Origin: Clostridiales bacterium | GTDB taxonomy: Bacteria > Bacillota > Clostridia > Lachnospirales > Lachnospiraceae | NCBI GenBank assembly: GCA_021204765.1 | Contig: JAJPYU010000235.1 | Location: forward strand, 1 to 32,154 | Length of the DNA stretch: 32,154 nucleotides | Reading direction: 5' to 3' | In this document: positions 31,615 through 32,154 of the stretch, in pieces | How positions within the stretch are numbered: position 1 is the stretch's first letter | Layout: each line of letters starts with the position of its first letter | Notes under the pieces: generated by a model | What the model was told of the DNA's origin: nothing | Seen by the model: only the letters and a program-made list of their open reading frames with translations | The model's database searches: none | Program-made: the position numbers and the translations under genes

Positions 31615-32154
31615 TCTGTCAAAGGAGCTCGATGTATCTAATAAGGAAATTCTGGATTACCTTAGCTCACAGAAGGTTGAGGACAAGGTGCCCTCCAGTT
31701 CTCTGGAGGATAATGTTGCTTCCATGGTAAGAAAGAATTTTAAGAAGGACACTCCCTCTGAAAAGAAAGCTGAGGCGGCTCCTGCAGCACAGGGAGGAAA
31801 GGCCGATGCAGTTACAGAGGAGGCGGAACAGCCTAAGAAGAAATCAAATATTTCTGCTATATATAACCCTCAAAACAGTAAGATGAAGCCGCGTCAGGAG
31901 GGTGAGAGAAGACCCCGCCCTGATAGCGAAAGAAGACCTCGCCCTGATGGCGAGAGAAGGCTCCGTCCCGAAAGCGAGAGGAGACCCCGCTCTGAGGGCG
32001 AGCAGCGCCAGTCCAGGCCGGAAGGCGAGAAGAGGCCGCGTCAGGAGGGTGAGAAGAGACCCAGGCCTGAGGGCGAGAGCAGACCCAGCCCCGAGCGCGA
32101 AAGAATACCCCTCCCCCAGGGCGCAAGAAACCCAACCACACCCGCTGAGAGAAC
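31592..32154 (+). CDS. infB: Translation initiation factor IF-2, 3'-truncated by window edge
   Basis: The first 187 codons of IF-2 (the GTPase that brings fMet-tRNA to the 30S subunit). 'MAKTRIYDLSKELDVSNKEI' is the IF2 N-terminal helix-rich domain. After 'YNPQNSKMKPRQEGE' comes an arginine/proline/glutamate octapeptide repeat (RRPRPDGE-type, about eight units) in the flexible linker. The G domain would lie beyond the window. The frame is not in the ORF track because it runs off the end. ATG 31586 and ATG 31592 are both possible behind GGAGGGAGG; I prefer 31592 because it gives the usual MAK start and SD spacing of 7. It overlaps ylxQ by 23 bp. Confidence 0.93.
   Translation, partial: MAKTRIYDLSKELDVSNKEILDYLSSQKVEDKVPSSSLEDNVASMVRKNFKKDTPSEKKAEAAPAAQGGKADAVTEEAEQPKKKSNISAIYNPQNSKMKPRQEGERRPRPDSERRPRPDGERRLRPESERRPRSEGEQRQSRPEGEKRPRQEGEKRPRPEGESRPSPERERIPLPQGARNPTTPAER

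Noticed and set aside
1-32154. tRNA or rRNA genes.
   Set aside because: I scanned the intergenic regions for cloverleaf-like arms and conserved T-loop (GTTCGAATC) or rRNA motifs and found none.

Overview
The window looks like chromosomal DNA from a Gram-positive anaerobe of the Clostridia, most likely Lachnospiraceae. The reasons are the Firmicute gene orders ireB-ruvX-DUF1292 and rimP-nusA-ylxQ-infB, strong GGAGG ribosome-binding sites, TTG starts, a DUF5688 protein, pyruvate phosphate dikinase, and an oxygen-sensitive 2-hydroxyacyl-CoA dehydratase with its activator. No taxonomic search was possible. Most of it is core genome, and both window edges cut genes (glgA at the left, infB at the right).

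Layout. 1-2206: the end of glycogen synthase (glgA) with an unusual Lys/Ala/Glu-rich tail, converging on a DUF5688 gene. 2372-5516: rsmE, a cysteine desulfurase and thiI, a tRNA/rRNA modification and sulfur-transfer group. 5517-5959: a hairpin-rich spacer and a reverse-strand HPr-like gene that lacks the PTS histidine. 6080-8507: mtaB, ireB, ruvX and DUF1292. 8606-13264: RNase J, a YlbF-family protein, a U32 (TrhP-like) protein and a beta-propeller lactonase. 13321-15817: tgt (reverse strand) and aroC. 15818-16529: a 0.7 kb non-coding, hairpin-dense region. 16530-21400: an NhaC-type antiporter followed by a two-gene 2-hydroxyacyl-CoA dehydratase-like system whose second gene is fused in frame to its ATP-driven activator. 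21408-22033: a mazEF toxin-antitoxin operon with its own promoter and palindrome. 22046-22417: a formate-THF ligase remnant that has lost its middle. 22437-22560: a multi-stem structured element. 22750-26260: a DUF3784 membrane protein, the Mg2+ P-type ATPase mgtA, and a small membrane protein directly behind it. 26617-29247: ppdK behind an attenuator-like leader. 29251-end: the rimP-nusA-ylxQ-infB operon, which lacks ylxR.

Most noteworthy signals. (1) The dehydratase beta subunit-activator fusion has an internal, well-placed Shine-Dalgarno and ATG, which predicts both a fused and a free activator. (2) Two families of dispersed structured repeats show compensatory base changes between their copies. 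One is about 200 bp and lies immediately upstream of the ylbF-like and nhaC-like start codons. The other is a hairpin with an invariant 11-nt loop on both sides of aroC. (3) A small membrane protein probably belongs to mgtA. (4) The formate-THF ligase has been reduced to its two ends. (5) Low-complexity charged tails occur on GlgA, NusA and IF-2.

How the genes work together. Most of the window serves translation and RNA metabolism: RsmE, ThiI with its sulfur donor, MtaB, Tgt, a TrhP-like hydroxylation protein, RNase J with a YlbF-family partner candidate, RimP, NusA, YlxQ and IF-2. The rest serves central carbon metabolism (GlgA, PpdK, AroC) and ion homeostasis (NhaC-like, MgtA). All functions are inferred from sequence families. 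No transcript or protein data are available here.
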